Origin: Paraburkholderia fungorum
GTDB taxonomy: Bacteria > Pseudomonadota > Gammaproteobacteria > Burkholderiales > Burkholderiaceae
Length of the DNA: 64,000 nt
Direction: 5' to 3'
Assembly: GCF_003610895.1 (NCBI RefSeq)
Contig: NZ_MCAS01000023.1
Location: forward strand, 248,001 to 312,000
This document shows, in pieces, positions 17,429 through 25,893 of this stretch. Positions within the stretch are counted from its first letter, which is position 1. Each line of letters starts with the position of its first letter. The position numbers were made by a program, and so were the translations under genes. The notes beneath the pieces were generated by a model that was given only the letters and a program-made list of their open reading frames with translations, had not been told where the DNA came from and ran no database searches.

Positions 17429-19314
17429 TGTTAAGAAACAAGAGCTCCTGGCTATCTCTCAGCGCTTTCCTGTTCGATTTGTTCGCGGTTGCGACCGCGT
17501 GGCTGACTTCGTACCTCATTCGCTTCAACGGGGTTGTCCCGATTGAGTTCAGGATGGGAGCGATGCACTCGTTATTCTGGGTTCTCCCGGTCTATGGCGT
17601 GATGTTTCGCATCTTCGGCCTGTACCGGGGCATGTGGGTATTCGCCAGCCTGCCGGACCTCATGCGCATTTCAAAAGCCGTGATAGCCGGTGCGCTTATA
17701 GCGATGGTCGCGTCCGTGATGGTGCAACCGGTTCCGATTGTTCCGCGCTCTGTTCTTGTGGTTTCCCCGTTGCTGTTGTTCCTGGCGATGGGAGGCGCGC
17801 GTGCACTGTACCGCGCCACCAAGGAGTTTTACCTTTACGGCGGCCTTGTAGGTAAAGGCAAGCCGGTCGTGGTGCTCGGCGCCGGCTCGGCAGGCGCGAG
17901 TCTTGCGCGCGAACTGTCGCGCTCCAGTGAATGGCGTCTGGTCGGCCTTCTGGATGACGATGTGGCCAAACACGGCCGTGAAATCTACGGCTATAAAGTA
18001 CTTGGCGCCATTAGCGAACTGCCGCAGCTGGCTGAGTCGCTCAAGACTGAATACGCCATTATTGCGATTCCCTCTGCGTCCGTGGAGGCGCAGCGACGCG
18101 TCGCCACGATTTGCGTACGCGCGGGCGTTCGCGCAATGGTGCTGCCTGCGTTGACCGCGCTGACGCAGGGGCAAGCATTTCTGTCACGGGTACGGCAGAT
18201 CGACCTCGAAGACCTGCTTGGCCGGGATCCAGTCAAGATCGACACACCGCACGTTGAAGCCCTGCTGCGCAATCGCGTGGTGATGGTAACGGGAGCAGGT
18301 GGTTCGATCGGCTCGGAACTGTGCCGTCAGATTCTGCGCTTCGAACCCGCGCAACTCATTGCGTTCGATTTGTCCGAATATGCGATGTACAAGCTCACGG
18401 AAGAGCTGCGCGAGCGTTTCCCGGGCTTGCCGGTGATCCCGGTGATCGGCGACGCGAAGGATTCGCTGCTGCTCGATCAGGTGCTGTCGCGACATGCGCC
18501 GCACATCCTGTTTCACGCGGCGGCCTACAAACATGTGCCGTTGATGGAAGAGCAGAACGCCTGGCAGGCGGTGCGCAATAACGTACTGGGCACCTACCGC
18601 GTGGCGCGCGCGGCGATCCGTCATGACGTGAAGCATTTCGTCCTGATCTCAACTGACAAGGCGGTCAATCCAACCAACGTTATGGGCGCGAGCAAACGGC
18701 TCGCCGAGATGGCGTGTCAGGCCTTGCAGCAAACCAGTACGCGCACGCAGTTCGAGACGGTGCGTTTTGGCAACGTGCTGGGTAGCGCCGGCAGTGTGAT
18801 TCCCAAGTTCCAGCAGCAGATTGCGAAGGGTGGTCCTGTCACCGTCACCCACCCGGAGATCACGCGTTTCTTCATGACCATTCCTGAAGCCTCGCAACTG
18901 GTGCTGCAGGCATCGAGTATGGGACGTGGCGGCGAGATATTCATTCTCGACATGGGTGAGCCGGTGAAGATCGTCGATCTGGCTCGCGACCTGATCCGTT
19001 TATACGGGTTCAATGAGGAGCATATCCGCATTGTGTTTACCGGACTGAGACCCGGCGAGAAGCTGTACGAGGAATTGCTTGCGGACGACGAAACGACAAC
19101 CCTTACGCCACATCCCAAACTGCGGACCGCTCAGGCGCGCGGCGTGCCCGATAACTTCCTGGACGAACTGCTGCCGTGGCTGATGCAGCACCGTGTACCG
19201 GCAGACGACGAAGTGCGCCGCGACCTGCGGCGCTGGGTGCCTGAGTATCAGCCGAACCTTGCGCCACCTCTGCAGAGTGTCTCGACGGCGACTAGTATTC
19301 GCGTTTCGCTTTGA
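17428..19314 (+). CDS. Membrane nucleotide-sugar 4,6-dehydratase (WbpM/FlaA1 type)
   Basis: 628 residues. Four N-terminal transmembrane helices (about 12-120) precede a CoA-binding-like Rossmann segment (VVLGAGSAGASLARE, about 150-160), then a C-terminal FlaA1/CapD dehydratase domain from about 280. The dehydratase has NAD motif GAGGSIGSEL and the unusual catalytic Ser-Met-Lys arrangement, with STDKAVNPTNVMGASK showing Met in place of the common Tyr, a known trait of the WbpM/FlaA1 group. It should convert UDP-GlcNAc to UDP-4-keto-6-deoxy-HexNAc at the inner membrane. Length matches WbpM (about 660). It ends the operon and is followed by a strong terminator. Confidence 0.9.
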   Translation: MLRNKSSWLSLSAFLFDLFAVATAWLTSYLIRFNGVVPIEFRMGAMHSLFWVLPVYGVMFRIFGLYRGMWVFASLPDLMRISKAVIAGALIAMVASVMVQPVPIVPRSVLVVSPLLLFLAMGGARALYRATKEFYLYGGLVGKGKPVVVLGAGSAGASLARELSRSSEWRLVGLLDDDVAKHGREIYGYKVLGAISELPQLAESLKTEYAIIAIPSASVEAQRRVATICVRAGVRAMVLPALTALTQGQAFLSRVRQIDLEDLLGRDPVKIDTPHVEALLRNRVVMVTGAGGSIGSELCRQILRFEPAQLIAFDLSEYAMYKLTEELRERFPGLPVIPVIGDAKDSLLLDQVLSRHAPHILFHAAAYKHVPLMEEQNAWQAVRNNVLGTYRVARAAIRHDVKHFVLISTDKAVNPTNVMGASKRLAEMACQALQQTSTRTQFETVRFGNVLGSAGSVIPKFQQQIAKGGPVTVTHPEITRFFMTIPEASQLVLQASSMGRGGEIFILDMGEPVKIVDLARDLIRLYGFNEEHIRIVFTGLRPGEKLYEELLADDETTTLTPHPKLRTAQARGVPDNFLDELLPWLMQHRVPADDEVRRDLRRWVPEYQPNLAPPLQSVSTATSIRVSL

Positions 19315-19350
19315 GCGACTGGGAACGTACAAGGGGGATACTGCGGATGT

Positions 19351-19384
19351 AATAAAAAAAGGCGCCTGGGCGCCTTTTTTATTA
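19351..19384. terminator. Bidirectional intrinsic terminator between convergent genes
   Basis: An A-tract, a GGCGC-CTGG-GCGCC hairpin and a T-tract form a symmetrical Rho-independent terminator. The A/T flanks make it functional in both directions. It serves the WbpM-type gene from the left and the polyprenyl transferase gene from the right, whose stop codon (TTA on plus strand at 19382-19384) lies within its T-tract edge. Confidence 0.9.
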
Positions 19385-20482
19385 CCGCTTTCCTTTCCTC
19401 ACCACCATCCATCGCGGCGACTTGAACCGCACGATACTCACGTAAAGCCACACATAAGTCGCCGCAAACACCACCACGAAACAGAACAGATGCAGCGTAT
19501 GCCGCCAGAACAGCGTCGCCGGCACGACCGCAATCAGACATAGCAGCCACAAATACGGCGACGTCAGCGAGTTCCGCCGTGTCAACTCGCGAGCGGTACG
19601 CGTACCCACCGCCCAGCGCATCAACCGCTTATAAACCAGCATATGCAGATGTACGCCATCAGGAATGCCCGGCGACATCCCGCGAACAAACTTCTTCCGG
19701 TAGATCGAGAAGCAGGTCTCGAAGATCGGGTACATGAAAAGCAGCACGGGATACCACGCCGACACATCGCGATTACGCATCACGAGCATGATTGACAGCT
19801 CGGCAAGCATGAAACCGATGAAATACGCGCCACCGTCGCCAAGGAAAATCAGCCCCGCCGGAAAATTCCAGATGAAGAAACCAAGCACCGCGCCCATCAT
19901 CATGAACGATGCCGACAGCACGATCGGATCGGACACCTGGAACGCCACATAAGCGAGTGACGCGAACATCATGAACGCGACCATCGATGCGAGGCCATTG
20001 AAGCCGTCGATGATATTGATTGCGTTGGCGAGCGCGGCGACAGCCAGCACGGTGACGGCACAGGAAATCACCGCATACGAGAGCAGAAAGTCGAGCGGCG
20101 GCACGCTGATGCGCGTGACCGCGATATCCAGCAGGAAATAGGCAAGGGCCGCCGCCGCCATCGTGCAGACGAGCCGCGCGAGCGGCGACACCCGCTTGGT
20201 CAGATCTTCGACCAGGCCCGAGCCGAACGCCGGCATGCCGCACGCAATCAACCCCAGAATGCCGCCCGACACGGCGGGATACGCGTGATGCAACTGCACC
20301 GCGGAGACGATCAGTCCGATCAGAATCCCGGCGCCACCGATGCGCGGCACCGGGCGCACATGGAATTTCTGCACGCCGGCCAGATCGGAGTCGGTGGAGA
20401 ATTTTTCATGCAGATGCGCATAGCGCACGATCAACAGCGTGATCAGCAGTGAAACGACGAAGCCGAGTGCAAAACTAAGCAT
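19382..20482 (-). CDS. Second family 4 polyprenyl-phosphate sugar-1-P transferase
   Basis: 366-residue MraY/WecA-superfamily membrane protein with about ten hydrophobic helices. Family blocks: KFHVRPVPRIGGAG (loop 1), GSGLVEDLTKRVSP, ANAINIIDGFNGLA, FLGDGGAYFIGF and GIPDGVHLHMLVYKR. Where MraY and WecA have an Asp-Asp pair this protein has Glu-Asp (VEDLTKR), a variation I associate with a WecA-like subgroup. It would load a sugar-1-P on undecaprenyl phosphate for a second glycan, or serve as a housekeeping initiator. ATG 20482 starts at the first helix; the frame extends to 20518. It converges on the WbpM-type gene and is transcribed alone. Confidence 0.83.
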   Translation of the reverse strand: MLSFALGFVVSLLITLLIVRYAHLHEKFSTDSDLAGVQKFHVRPVPRIGGAGILIGLIVSAVQLHHAYPAVSGGILGLIACGMPAFGSGLVEDLTKRVSPLARLVCTMAAAALAYFLLDIAVTRISVPPLDFLLSYAVISCAVTVLAVAALANAINIIDGFNGLASMVAFMMFASLAYVAFQVSDPIVLSASFMMMGAVLGFFIWNFPAGLIFLGDGGAYFIGFMLAELSIMLVMRNRDVSAWYPVLLFMYPIFETCFSIYRKKFVRGMSPGIPDGVHLHMLVYKRLMRWAVGTRTARELTRRNSLTSPYLWLLCLIAVVPATLFWRHTLHLFCFVVVFAATYVWLYVSIVRFKSPRWMVVRKGKR

Positions 20483-20753
20483 GAAAGTGGGCCTGAGCGA
20501 AGACGCCGAATTATACAAACGAAACGCATGCGGTCCTGAAAACCAGCGTTTGCTCCGATTATGCGGAAAATCCCAGATAGTGAGGCTTTAGCCGCCCGCA
20601 AACCCAAGCCGGTCATGGATTTCACCTATTTAATGAGGTCTGCGGAAGGCCGTTAACCAGGATGCGGCGAAGTGTAGGTTCCAGGCGAAAAAAGATGATC
20701 GCCTGCGCATCGCGGGGTTTGCCGTCGATCAAATAAGACGTTCCGGAGATCCA

Positions 20754-22400
20754 ATGCTTAATAACATCACCATTCGTGGCGGCCTGACGCTCGTGATCAG
20801 CGTGTTCGTTGCCTTCCTGCTGATCGTGATCGGCGTCGGCTACGGTGCATTGAAGCTCGCGAATAGCAGCCTCGATGAGACGCAGCACAGCGCCGTGGCA
20901 CTGTCGCATCTGAAGGCAAGCTCCGAGAAGCTGCTGCAGGTACAACTCGCGCTCGGCTCCTATCAGACGCTGTTCAGCGTCGGCAAGCAAACGGACGAGC
21001 TGTTGCCGGCCGCGCACAAGGTGCTGGTCGAATCGAACAAGGACTTCGGCAACTACATGGCGGGCCCGTTCGCGAGCGAGGGTGAGAGCAAGCTCGCGCA
21101 GTCCGTCGCGCAGGCACGCAGCGCGCTTGTCGATAAAGCGATCGAGCCGGAGTTCAAGGCGCTGAACGATTTCGACTTCAACACCTTCCGCAACATCCAG
21201 GGTGAAACGGCGAACGCCTTTTACGCGGCCTATTCGAAGTCCATCGACGCCCTCCAGCGCCTGCAAATGGACAGCCAGCGCAAGCAGGCCGAGACGGCGG
21301 CGCAGCGCTTCCAGATGGCGACGCTGCTGTTCGCCGGCATTGGCGCGATTGCCATCGTGATCGGCGTGATGGCACGGATCGGCCTATCGGCCGCGGTGAT
21401 AAAACCGGTCAACGTGACCATCAAACATTTTGAGCGGATAGCTGGCGGTGACCTGACGATCGCCATCAGAAGCAAGTCGCGCAACGAGATGGGCCAATTG
21501 CTCGGCGCGCTGACGAAGATGCGCGACGGTCTCGTCGAGACAGTGGCCAAGGTGCGCGGTAGCACTACAGCGATTACTCAAGGCGCGAACGAGATTGCTG
21601 CGGGCAATGCCGACCTGTCGTCGCGCACCGAGCAGCAGGCGGCGGCACTTCAGCAAACTGCGGCAAGCATGGAGCAGCTCTCTGCGACGGTGAAGCAGAA
21701 CGCCGATAACGCGAAGCAGGCCAACCGATTGGCGCAGGGTGCGCTGGACACGGTGACGCGTGGCGGTGCTGTGGTGTCGCGTGTCACCGAGACGATGGAT
21801 GGCATCAGCGCGTCGTCGAGGAAGGTAGCCGAGATCATCGGCATGATCGAAGGGATCGCGTTTCAGACGAACATCCTTGCCTTGAACGCAGCCGTCGAAG
21901 CGGCTCGTGCGGGGGAGCAGGGGCGCGGCTTTGCGGTCGTTGCCTCGGAAGTGCGTAGCCTCGCGCAACGATCCGGCTCAGCGGCGAAAGAGATCAAGGA
22001 GCTGATCGGCGAATCGGCTGCCAAGGTAGAGCAGGGGGCCTCGCTCGTGTCAGATGCGCAGAAGACGATTCACGAAGCCATGGACGCGGTTCAACGCGTC
22101 ACGGGTGTCATGAACGAGATCGAGGCGTCAGCGCTCGAACAGAGCGATGGAATCGAACAGGTCAACAAGGCGGTCTCGCAGATCGACGAAGTCACGCAGC
22201 ACAATGCCGCTCTCGTCGAAGAGGCTGCAGCCGCAGCCAAATCACTGGAAGAGCACGCGGTTGCGTTGCGTGATGCAGTCGCGGTGTTTCGACTCGACGA
22301 TGCAGCAGTGACGAAAGGCAGTGAGGTCGCATCGATTGGCTTCCACGGCAGCAGAGATACGCCTCTACGGAGCCGGGCATTACCTCTTCGCACTATCTGA
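20754..22400 (+). CDS. Methyl-accepting chemotaxis protein
   Basis: 548-residue transmembrane chemoreceptor. Helix 1 at about 8-33 and helix 2 at about 188-212 bracket a mostly helical periplasmic sensor of about 155 residues resembling the Tar/Tsr four-helix type. A HAMP domain (about 213-265) and a long coiled signalling domain follow. The hairpin-tip signature is present (EGIAFQTNILALNAAVEAA, then RAGEQGRGFAVVASEVR), which contacts CheA and CheW. There is no C-terminal CheR-tethering pentapeptide; the tail is a short Arg/Leu-rich stretch. ATG 20754 has a GGAG ribosome-binding site. Ligand unknown; unrelated to its glycan-gene neighbours. Confidence 0.92.
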   Translation: MLNNITIRGGLTLVISVFVAFLLIVIGVGYGALKLANSSLDETQHSAVALSHLKASSEKLLQVQLALGSYQTLFSVGKQTDELLPAAHKVLVESNKDFGNYMAGPFASEGESKLAQSVAQARSALVDKAIEPEFKALNDFDFNTFRNIQGETANAFYAAYSKSIDALQRLQMDSQRKQAETAAQRFQMATLLFAGIGAIAIVIGVMARIGLSAAVIKPVNVTIKHFERIAGGDLTIAIRSKSRNEMGQLLGALTKMRDGLVETVAKVRGSTTAITQGANEIAAGNADLSSRTEQQAAALQQTAASMEQLSATVKQNADNAKQANRLAQGALDTVTRGGAVVSRVTETMDGISASSRKVAEIIGMIEGIAFQTNILALNAAVEAARAGEQGRGFAVVASEVRSLAQRSGSAAKEIKELIGESAAKVEQGASLVSDAQKTIHEAMDAVQRVTGVMNEIEASALEQSDGIEQVNKAVSQIDEVTQHNAALVEEAAAAAKSLEEHAVALRDAVAVFRLDDAAVTKGSEVASIGFHGSRDTPLRSRALPLRTI

Positions 22401-22550
22401 GCTGGCGAGTCTGTCGTTCTTCGGTACACCTATGTGTCGTTGAACGACTGTTCCTCACGGTCTCTCTCAACTCATTACCGTTCGCTGGCCGCTTGACGCA
22501 TGATATTTTCTCGCCAGAAATCGAACGAGCCGACTACATAGGTCTGCGAT

Positions 22551-22567
22551 TTATATTATTAATATAA
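22551..22567. promoter_or_regulatory. A+T-only palindrome upstream of EPS locus
   Basis: TTATATTA-T-TAATATAA is a perfect 8-bp inverted repeat around one base, wholly A/T in a high-G+C genome. It could be an operator, an H-NS-type silencing nucleation site, or part of a promoter. Only the symmetry and composition are observed. Confidence 0.4.
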
Positions 22568-22664
22568 AAGTGAAAGTTACCGTGTAATTGTCAGACGTTA
22601 CACGTTGTTACGGTTCAAAACTCGTTAAAAACGTTTCATCTGTGTAACATTGCCACACCTTATC

Positions 22665-22689
22665 GGACAGAACAAAGAACGTTCTGTCC
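22665..22689. promoter_or_regulatory. 9-bp dyad (operator or RNA hairpin)
   Basis: GGACAGAAC, 7-nt spacer, GTTCTGTCC: perfect 9-bp arms. No T-tract follows on either strand, so an intrinsic terminator is unlikely. An operator or a leader-RNA hairpin about 160 bp before the lipoprotein start is more plausible. Confidence 0.4.
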
Positions 22690-22848
22690 TAGGCGGTACG
22701 CATGTTGTGAAGTTGCGCCCGGTTTGTCGGGGCGCACAGGCCGTCCTGCCTTCTTTCATCCTGATCCAGTCGCTAATGGCTTCCTACGAGGACGCCTGGG
22801 TGAACTTTTTCCTGGTTCAGGGCCGTTAAAAGCTCAGATGTCACGAAG

Positions 22849-24258
22849 ATGAAACTACGAACCTTACTTAATTATTCAATCTATTTAGTTGTGCCAATTT
22901 TTTCGGCATGTGGTGGCGGCAGTGGAGGGAGTGACCCTACAAACGTTGCTGCCAACGCCGTCGATCCGGTATCCGTGGTGAACGTCGCCAAGCATCCGGC
23001 GTCAGTGAGCGGTACCGCGATTCCTCCCTCGACATCGATCAACGACTCGTCGGGCGCGGTCTGGTCGGTGAAGAGTGGTGTGGTCTACCGGGCAGGTCAG
23101 AAAGCCGGCTTTACGATGAACGTCACGCTGCTGCTGTGGTATGCCGGCAAGATGTATCAGCAAAACGTCGACAACCAATGGTGGGTCTGGCAGAACAGCA
23201 ACTGGGTGGCATCGGCCGATCCGCGTCCTGCTTCTACCTCCGGCTCCACTTCGGGCTCCTCCGCTGCGTCGGGCACGCCCGCGACAACCACGCCCCCGGC
23301 GACCTCGGCGGCGATCCCGTTCTTCGGCATTAACGAGCACTACAACTACGGCGGCATTTACACGTCGATCCCGCTCGCCACTCAGGCTGCAACGCTTGCG
23401 GACCTCGGCCTGGTGGGGAATCGCCAGGACATTCACACCTACGACCAGCTCGACGCCGTTGCGAACACGGTTATCCCTGGCATGGGTTCGAAGATCACGG
23501 TCCTGCCGATGATCGACGCGTATCCGTGGGATGACCCGTCGCTGAATGGCCAGACGCCGACTGAAGCCAGCGCTTACGCCTACGCCTACTCGATGGCGGC
23601 TTACGCTGCGACCAAGTTCAAGGGTATTCCGGCGGTCGAATTTGGCAACGAATACGATCTCGATAGCCACAACCAACCGGTGGCCAACGACGGCGCCAAT
23701 GTCTCGGACTACGACAACACCACGTGGCCAATCTGGCGCGGTGCGCTGCGCGGCTACTACGATGGCTGGCGCTCGGTCGATACGGCAGGCACGACGAAGG
23801 TCATCGCCACCGCTTCATCGGGTTTCCTGCATCTGGGTTGGTATAAGGGCATGCTGATCGGCACCCAGCCGGATGGCTCGACCGGACACCCTGTGGTGAA
23901 GACCGACATCATTCAGTTGCACTGGTACTCGGACGGTGGCGATCCTGAGAATACGTGGGGTGTGACGGGTACGAACTACAACGTTCTCAAGTCCCTGCAC
24001 GACGCGTACAACCTCCCGATCATGTTCACCGAGATCGGCATCAACACCGACTTCTCCACCGCGCAGGCGCAGACGTATATCAACAAGACGATTCCTGAGC
24101 TCGTCGCGGCGAAGGCTACGTACAACGTGATCGGCTTCAACTGGTACGAACTGTACGATGACCCAACCGGCAACTACGGGATCATGACGAGCAACGCGGC
24201 CCAGAAGCCGATCTACGCAACGATTAAAGCGGCGGTCGCAGCTTCGCCGGTGCAGTAA
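22849..24258 (+). CDS. Secreted lipoprotein, clan-A glycoside-hydrolase-like
   Basis: 469 residues. A lipoprotein signal ends in IFSACGGG (Cys21 as the lipidated residue). About 60 residues rich in Trp follow (VWSVKSGVVYRAGQ through NQWWVWQNSNW, about 63-125), which may bind carbohydrate. A Ser/Thr/Ala/Pro linker (about 128-160) leads to a TIM-barrel domain (about 163-465). Within the barrel VEFGNEYD supplies a candidate acid/base Glu and IMFTEIGIN a candidate nucleophile Glu, the clan GH-A pattern seen in families such as GH5 and GH39. It probably trims or remodels the polymer made by this locus, or degrades a plant or fungal glycan. The first 60 bases are unusually A+T rich. Confidence 0.72.
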   Translation: MKLRTLLNYSIYLVVPIFSACGGGSGGSDPTNVAANAVDPVSVVNVAKHPASVSGTAIPPSTSINDSSGAVWSVKSGVVYRAGQKAGFTMNVTLLLWYAGKMYQQNVDNQWWVWQNSNWVASADPRPASTSGSTSGSSAASGTPATTTPPATSAAIPFFGINEHYNYGGIYTSIPLATQAATLADLGLVGNRQDIHTYDQLDAVANTVIPGMGSKITVLPMIDAYPWDDPSLNGQTPTEASAYAYAYSMAAYAATKFKGIPAVEFGNEYDLDSHNQPVANDGANVSDYDNTTWPIWRGALRGYYDGWRSVDTAGTTKVIATASSGFLHLGWYKGMLIGTQPDGSTGHPVVKTDIIQLHWYSDGGDPENTWGVTGTNYNVLKSLHDAYNLPIMFTEIGINTDFSTAQAQTYINKTIPELVAAKATYNVIGFNWYELYDDPTGNYGIMTSNAAQKPIYATIKAAVAASPVQ

Positions 24259-24268
24259 GTAAGTGATT

Positions 24269-24301
24269 GACCCGGTTACGCGCGACACGCGCAACCGGGT
24301 C
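24269..24301 (+). terminator. Strong hairpin after the GH lipoprotein gene
   Basis: GACCCGGTT and AACCGGGTC arms with inner CGCG pairs and a short loop form a near-perfect 14-bp stem beginning 11 bp after the stop codon. No T-tract follows, so it may stabilise the mRNA 3-prime end or act together with the second hairpin downstream rather than terminate by itself. Confidence 0.5.
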
Positions 24302-24321
24302 CGATGATGCATGATGCGACA

Positions 24322-24356
24322 GGCATGGCATGGCATGGCATGGCATGGCATGGCAT
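24322..24356. repeat. Pentanucleotide tandem repeat (GGCAT)x7
   Basis: Seven perfect consecutive GGCAT units followed by a partial GGC lie between the two hairpins after the lipoprotein gene. Perfect short repeats of this length are prone to slipped-strand change in copy number. It is intergenic and downstream of both convergent genes, so classic coding phase variation is not expected. Confidence 0.95.
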
Positions 24357-24394
24357 GGCCTTGCGCATCCTTTGATCTGCTTCGTGCACGCATA

Positions 24395-24449
24395 GCGGCC
24401 GATCTCCAATCCGATGGACAGTGTCCCGGATTGGAGATCGGCCGCGTTT
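24395..24449 (+). terminator. Intrinsic terminator with 19-bp stem
   Basis: Perfect 19-bp arms (24395-24413 and 24427-24445; key part GCGGCCGATCTCC paired with GGAGATCGGCCGC), a 13-nt loop that can itself pair GGAC with GTCC, then GTTTT on the plus strand. It ends transcription from the lipoprotein gene. The converging GT2 gene ends only 18 bp beyond. Confidence 0.8.
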
Positions 24450-24466
24450 TACGTGTTGAAAAGGTC

Positions 24467-25447
24467 TTAGCGTTCGGAGAAACGCCGAACGAAGCTGTAG
24501 AAAATTCTCGGATGTATCTTGAGCAGGCACATCACGAAGGACAACTTCGGACGACTATCGGCATACATGCGATAAAGATGCTGAGGATGCAGTCTCTCGG
24601 CAACGGTCTGCAGGATCGGGCTAGCGAGCCGATACGTGGGCGCTCTCATCGCCACCTGAAAGGCGACCGTTCTAAAGCCATAGATGTACTTCAGTCTGAA
24701 AAGACGGCGCTCGCGATTCTGGATCGGCAGCGACGCAGTAGTCTTCTCCACGAGATCCATGATGGCGAAAAGATCGAGAATCTTTGGATTGAACCGGGTC
24801 GAGATGCCGCAATCGCGAAGCACATAGAAATACAGGCGGTCCGGGATCATGCGGACCGTCTTCGATCTGCCCAAGGTCTGGACCGACACGCATATGTCTT
24901 CGTAAATGAGTCCACTCGGATGGTGCACGCCCACAAAGATCGAGCGCCGCACGAGCTTGTTCCAGCAGTACGCCTGTAACGACAGATCCATGATCCGCTC
25001 AACTGCCTCGACCCCACCGATAACCTTGTCGTCGCTGTCAATCTGATAGTTCACCGAGCCATCGGGGTTGACGTTGGTCGCGGCAAAAATCACAACATCC
25101 GCGTCATGTCTGATCGCTTCCTCGATGACTCGCCCTATCAGATCAGGATGAACGTAGTCGTCGCTGTCAACGCATAGAACATAGTCGCCAGCGGCCTCCA
25201 TAGCCGCAATTCGGCGTGTTTCGGCTAATCCCTGATTGCGCTCGTTCGTTACCAGCTTCCACGCCACTTTGTTCTGCGAACTCAGAACGCGAGCTGCGAT
25301 TTCGCCGGACCGGTCCGGGCTGCAGTCGTCGACGGCAATAATCTCAAAGTCTGCACAGGTCTGTGACAGGAGCGACATGAGGCAAGCTTCAACGTAAGGC
25401 TCGACGTTGTAGATCGGCAGCAGAACGCTTACTTTTGGCACTGGCAT
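24467..25447 (-). CDS. Family 2 glycosyltransferase
   Basis: 326-residue GT-A enzyme. KVSVLLPIYNVEPYVEACL opens the domain, IAVDDCSPDRSGE binds the nucleotide and VLCVDSDDYVHPDLI carries the DxD-type metal site. The C-terminal third contains a basic, partly hydrophobic region that may contact the membrane or the polymerising chain. ATG 25447 is chosen as the start nearest the first beta strand; the frame is open to 25546 but the extra residues look unrelated to the family. It is transcribed opposite to the rest of the left EPS block, divergent from another GT2. Sugar donor unknown. Confidence 0.83.
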   Translation of the reverse strand: MPVPKVSVLLPIYNVEPYVEACLMSLLSQTCADFEIIAVDDCSPDRSGEIAARVLSSQNKVAWKLVTNERNQGLAETRRIAAMEAAGDYVLCVDSDDYVHPDLIGRVIEEAIRHDADVVIFAATNVNPDGSVNYQIDSDDKVIGGVEAVERIMDLSLQAYCWNKLVRRSIFVGVHHPSGLIYEDICVSVQTLGRSKTVRMIPDRLYFYVLRDCGISTRFNPKILDLFAIMDLVEKTTASLPIQNRERRLFRLKYIYGFRTVAFQVAMRAPTYRLASPILQTVAERLHPQHLYRMYADSRPKLSFVMCLLKIHPRIFYSFVRRFSER

Positions 25448-25893
25448 CGGCGAGGTTTCCAGATTGAGGTGTCGGACTGCTATTGCAGTGACGTAAGCGC
25501 GTAGGCACGCAAGCGACCCTCGTAGCTCGCACACTTTCTCGCACATTCTTCAACCGGATGACCGTAGCGAACCGGCGTTTTCGGGTCGGTGCGATATGTC
25601 ACATTTCCCGTTCGCTCTGCTGTTTCGAGCCGTCAGCGAGAAGCGAAACGCTCGCGGAAATTCATGGAAAGCCTTTGGCGCAGGTCATGACGACAGATCT
25701 GCAGCAATTGTCTGCACTTTGCAGTGGTGATCCGCGTGATCCGGCCCTCGCGCATGTGTTCCAGCATTGTGTGTTTCCGAACGTACGATATCGTCGCCGC
25801 ACCGCAATATGCAGGCGTACAGGGGGCGTACCGAATATTCGCGTGGTCCGCGCAAAAACGAATCAACGTCGATTTTGAAGGCTCACCCATCCT
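25448..25893. other. Divergent intergenic region between two GT2 genes
   Basis: 446 bp with no recognisable gene. A 106-codon plus-strand frame (25558-25878) has no family features. It should contain the promoters for both divergent glycosyltransferase genes; no consensus boxes stood out on reading. Confidence 0.3.

Larger units (their letters stand above)
22401..22848. other. 448-bp region upstream of the exopolysaccharide locus
   Basis: No gene seen. It stands out as A+T rich in a G+C-rich window and probably carries control sites for the following lipoprotein gene and the EPS locus. It contains a 17-bp palindrome (22551-22567), several GTTAC/GTAAC repeats (22576-22646) and a 9-bp-stem dyad (22665-22689). 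The 5-prime end of the next gene continues the low-G+C composition for about 60 bases. Confidence 0.5.

Noticed and set aside
22692..22701. ops/JUMPstart-like GGCGGTA sequence before the EPS locus (another, GCGGTAGCG, near 31160)
   Set aside because: Only partial match to the RfaH-recruiting ops element, and RfaH control is not established for this group. Probably chance.
24322..24356. Phase-variable coding repeat
   Set aside because: The pentamer array lies between genes, beyond both stop codons, so copy change would not shift a reading frame.
25558..25878. 106-codon frame in the divergent GT2 gap
   Set aside because: No family features or clear ribosome-binding site; composition unlike neighbouring genes.
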